Position numbers and translations under genes: made by a program. From Leptospira chreensis (GTDB taxonomy: Bacteria > Spirochaetota > Leptospiria > Leptospirales > Leptospiraceae), in contig NZ_JAFFPS010000048.1 of assembly GCF_016919165.1 (NCBI RefSeq), forward strand, positions 1-64,000: a DNA stretch of 64,000 bases, read 5' to 3'. Numbering within the stretch: position 1 is the first letter of the stretch; every line of letters begins with the position of its first letter. This document shows positions 63,364 through 64,000 of this stretch, piece by piece. Below the pieces are notes generated by a model. That model searched no databases. It saw only the letters and a program-made list of their open reading frames with translations, and had not been told where the DNA came from.

Positions 63364-63920
63364 TAAAAAAACTCACTTTTGCGAAAGATGGATTCCATCT
63401 GAATACCAGACTTTTCTAAATTCTCCGCACCACCTTCTTCGCGGTTCAAAATGCAGATCCCTTTGGTAACAGAGATTCCAACTTCTCTTAAAACTTGGAC
63501 TGCCTTTAAGGTAGATCCACCGGTAGTAATTACATCATCAACAATCAAACAAGATTTTATTTCCTTCCAAAACCCCTCGATTTGTTGGCCGGTCCCATGT
63601 CCTTTAGCCTCCTTCCTCACAACCAATGGGTAAATCAGTTTCCCTCTCTTCTGGTAGGACAAGGCAATGGAATATGCTAAAGGATCCGCGCCAAGAGTCA
63701 ATCCTCCCACCCCCTGGAATTCGATACCTAGTTTCGGAATGATTTCCTCTACGAAACAATCAGCAAGGACCGCCAGTCTTTCCGGATGGAGGGTAATTTC
63801 TTTACAATTGAAATAATGGTGGGACTCGAGTCCACTTGCCAGCCGAAAAGGGGCCTCAGAATAGCGATAGACATGTGATTTCATCCAAACAAAGAGTTGG
63901 TCGCGATAGAATTGGGACAT
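63363..63920 (-). CDS. pyrE: Orotate phosphoribosyltransferase
   Basis: The 185-residue protein has the OPRTase catalytic loop 'VRKEAKGHGTGQQIEG', with Lys-Glu-x-Lys-x-His, and the PRPP motif 'SCLIVDDVITTGGSTL'. The early part has 'FNCKEITLHPERLAVLADCF' and 'VGGLTLGADPLAYSIAL'. It converts orotate and PRPP to OMP in pyrimidine synthesis. The remaining 80 bases of the window upstream hold no other gene that I can support. Confidence 0.95.
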   Translation of the reverse strand: MSQFYRDQLFVWMKSHVYRYSEAPFRLASGLESHHYFNCKEITLHPERLAVLADCFVEEIIPKLGIEFQGVGGLTLGADPLAYSIALSYQKRGKLIYPLVVRKEAKGHGTGQQIEGFWKEIKSCLIVDDVITTGGSTLKAVQVLREVGISVTKGICILNREEGGAENLEKSGIQMESIFRKSEFF

Positions 63921-64000
63921 AGTCCAATTATTTTTCCAATTCCGGCTCGGAAAGTATATTTTTATCTTGATTCGATTTAATGAGAGACTGTAAAAAGTAA

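Overview
The window looks like chromosomal DNA of a spirochaete of the genus Leptospira. The signs are an AT-rich coding style, many class III adenylate cyclases with varied sensor modules, lipoproteins with the loose spirochaetal lipobox, an infC-rpmI-rplT/thrS block and the proteins typical of the genus. A class II photolyase and a GH94 beta-1,2-glucan phosphorylase suggest an environmental (saprophytic-type) species, but that is inference. Genes are dense, often with ATGA, TTGA or TAATG overlaps. I see no insertion sequence, prophage, CRISPR array or rRNA; there is one tRNA-Val(GAC).

Layout. 1-9.2 kb: a cut LamG-like protein, a toxin-antitoxin-like pair (ribbon-helix-helix plus degenerate PIN), a TPR protein, a large membrane protein, an alkaline-phosphatase-superfamily metalloenzyme, and an Fn3/TPR envelope pair. 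9.3-15.8 kb: a methyltransferase, a short UvrD-type helicase, tRNA-Val, and an O-acylation operon (membrane protein, two SGNH proteins, MBOAT acyltransferase). 15.9-32.0 kb: a long block on the minus strand that reads thrS, an unknown protein, infC, rpmI, rplT, a coiled-coil division protein, zapA, 5-formyl-THF cyclo-ligase, cheW, a cheA-cheC fusion, cheB, cheY, scpA, scpB, pheA, tyrA, namZ-like, lemA. 32.0-33.5 kb: an alpha/beta hydrolase and a TetR regulator behind a striking two-operator array. 33.6-40.0 kb: a [2Fe-2S]-ferredoxin/cyclase fusion, an ABC-type membrane protein whose ATPase motifs are destroyed, and a GH94 phosphorylase. 40.1-41.9 kb: amtB-glnK with a sigma-54-type promoter. 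42.2-44.7 kb: photolyase, ClpS and AlkD-like repair genes. 44.7-51.4 kb: two further adenylate cyclases, a TrmA/RlmD-type methyltransferase, a SpoIID lipoprotein and an HDOD protein. 51.4-58.1 kb: six genes for a complex I/group-4-hydrogenase-related membrane complex. 58.2-64 kb: a small secreted protein, a LolD/FtsX-type ABC exporter, two unknown proteins and pyrE.

The most unusual system is the six-gene complex at 51433-58121. The membrane subunits keep the charged residues expected for ion translocation. The large subunit has no [NiFe] cysteines, and the NuoB/HycG-like small subunit has lost all four ligands of the proximal Fe-S cluster. One [4Fe-4S] site remains in a fused ferredoxin domain. 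Other points worth attention are the catalytically dead ABC protein beside the glucan phosphorylase, the 11-bp-phased TetR operators, the receiver-cyclase with Glu in place of the phosphoacceptor Asp, the CheA-CheC fusion, and a hairpin that covers the infC ribosome-binding site.
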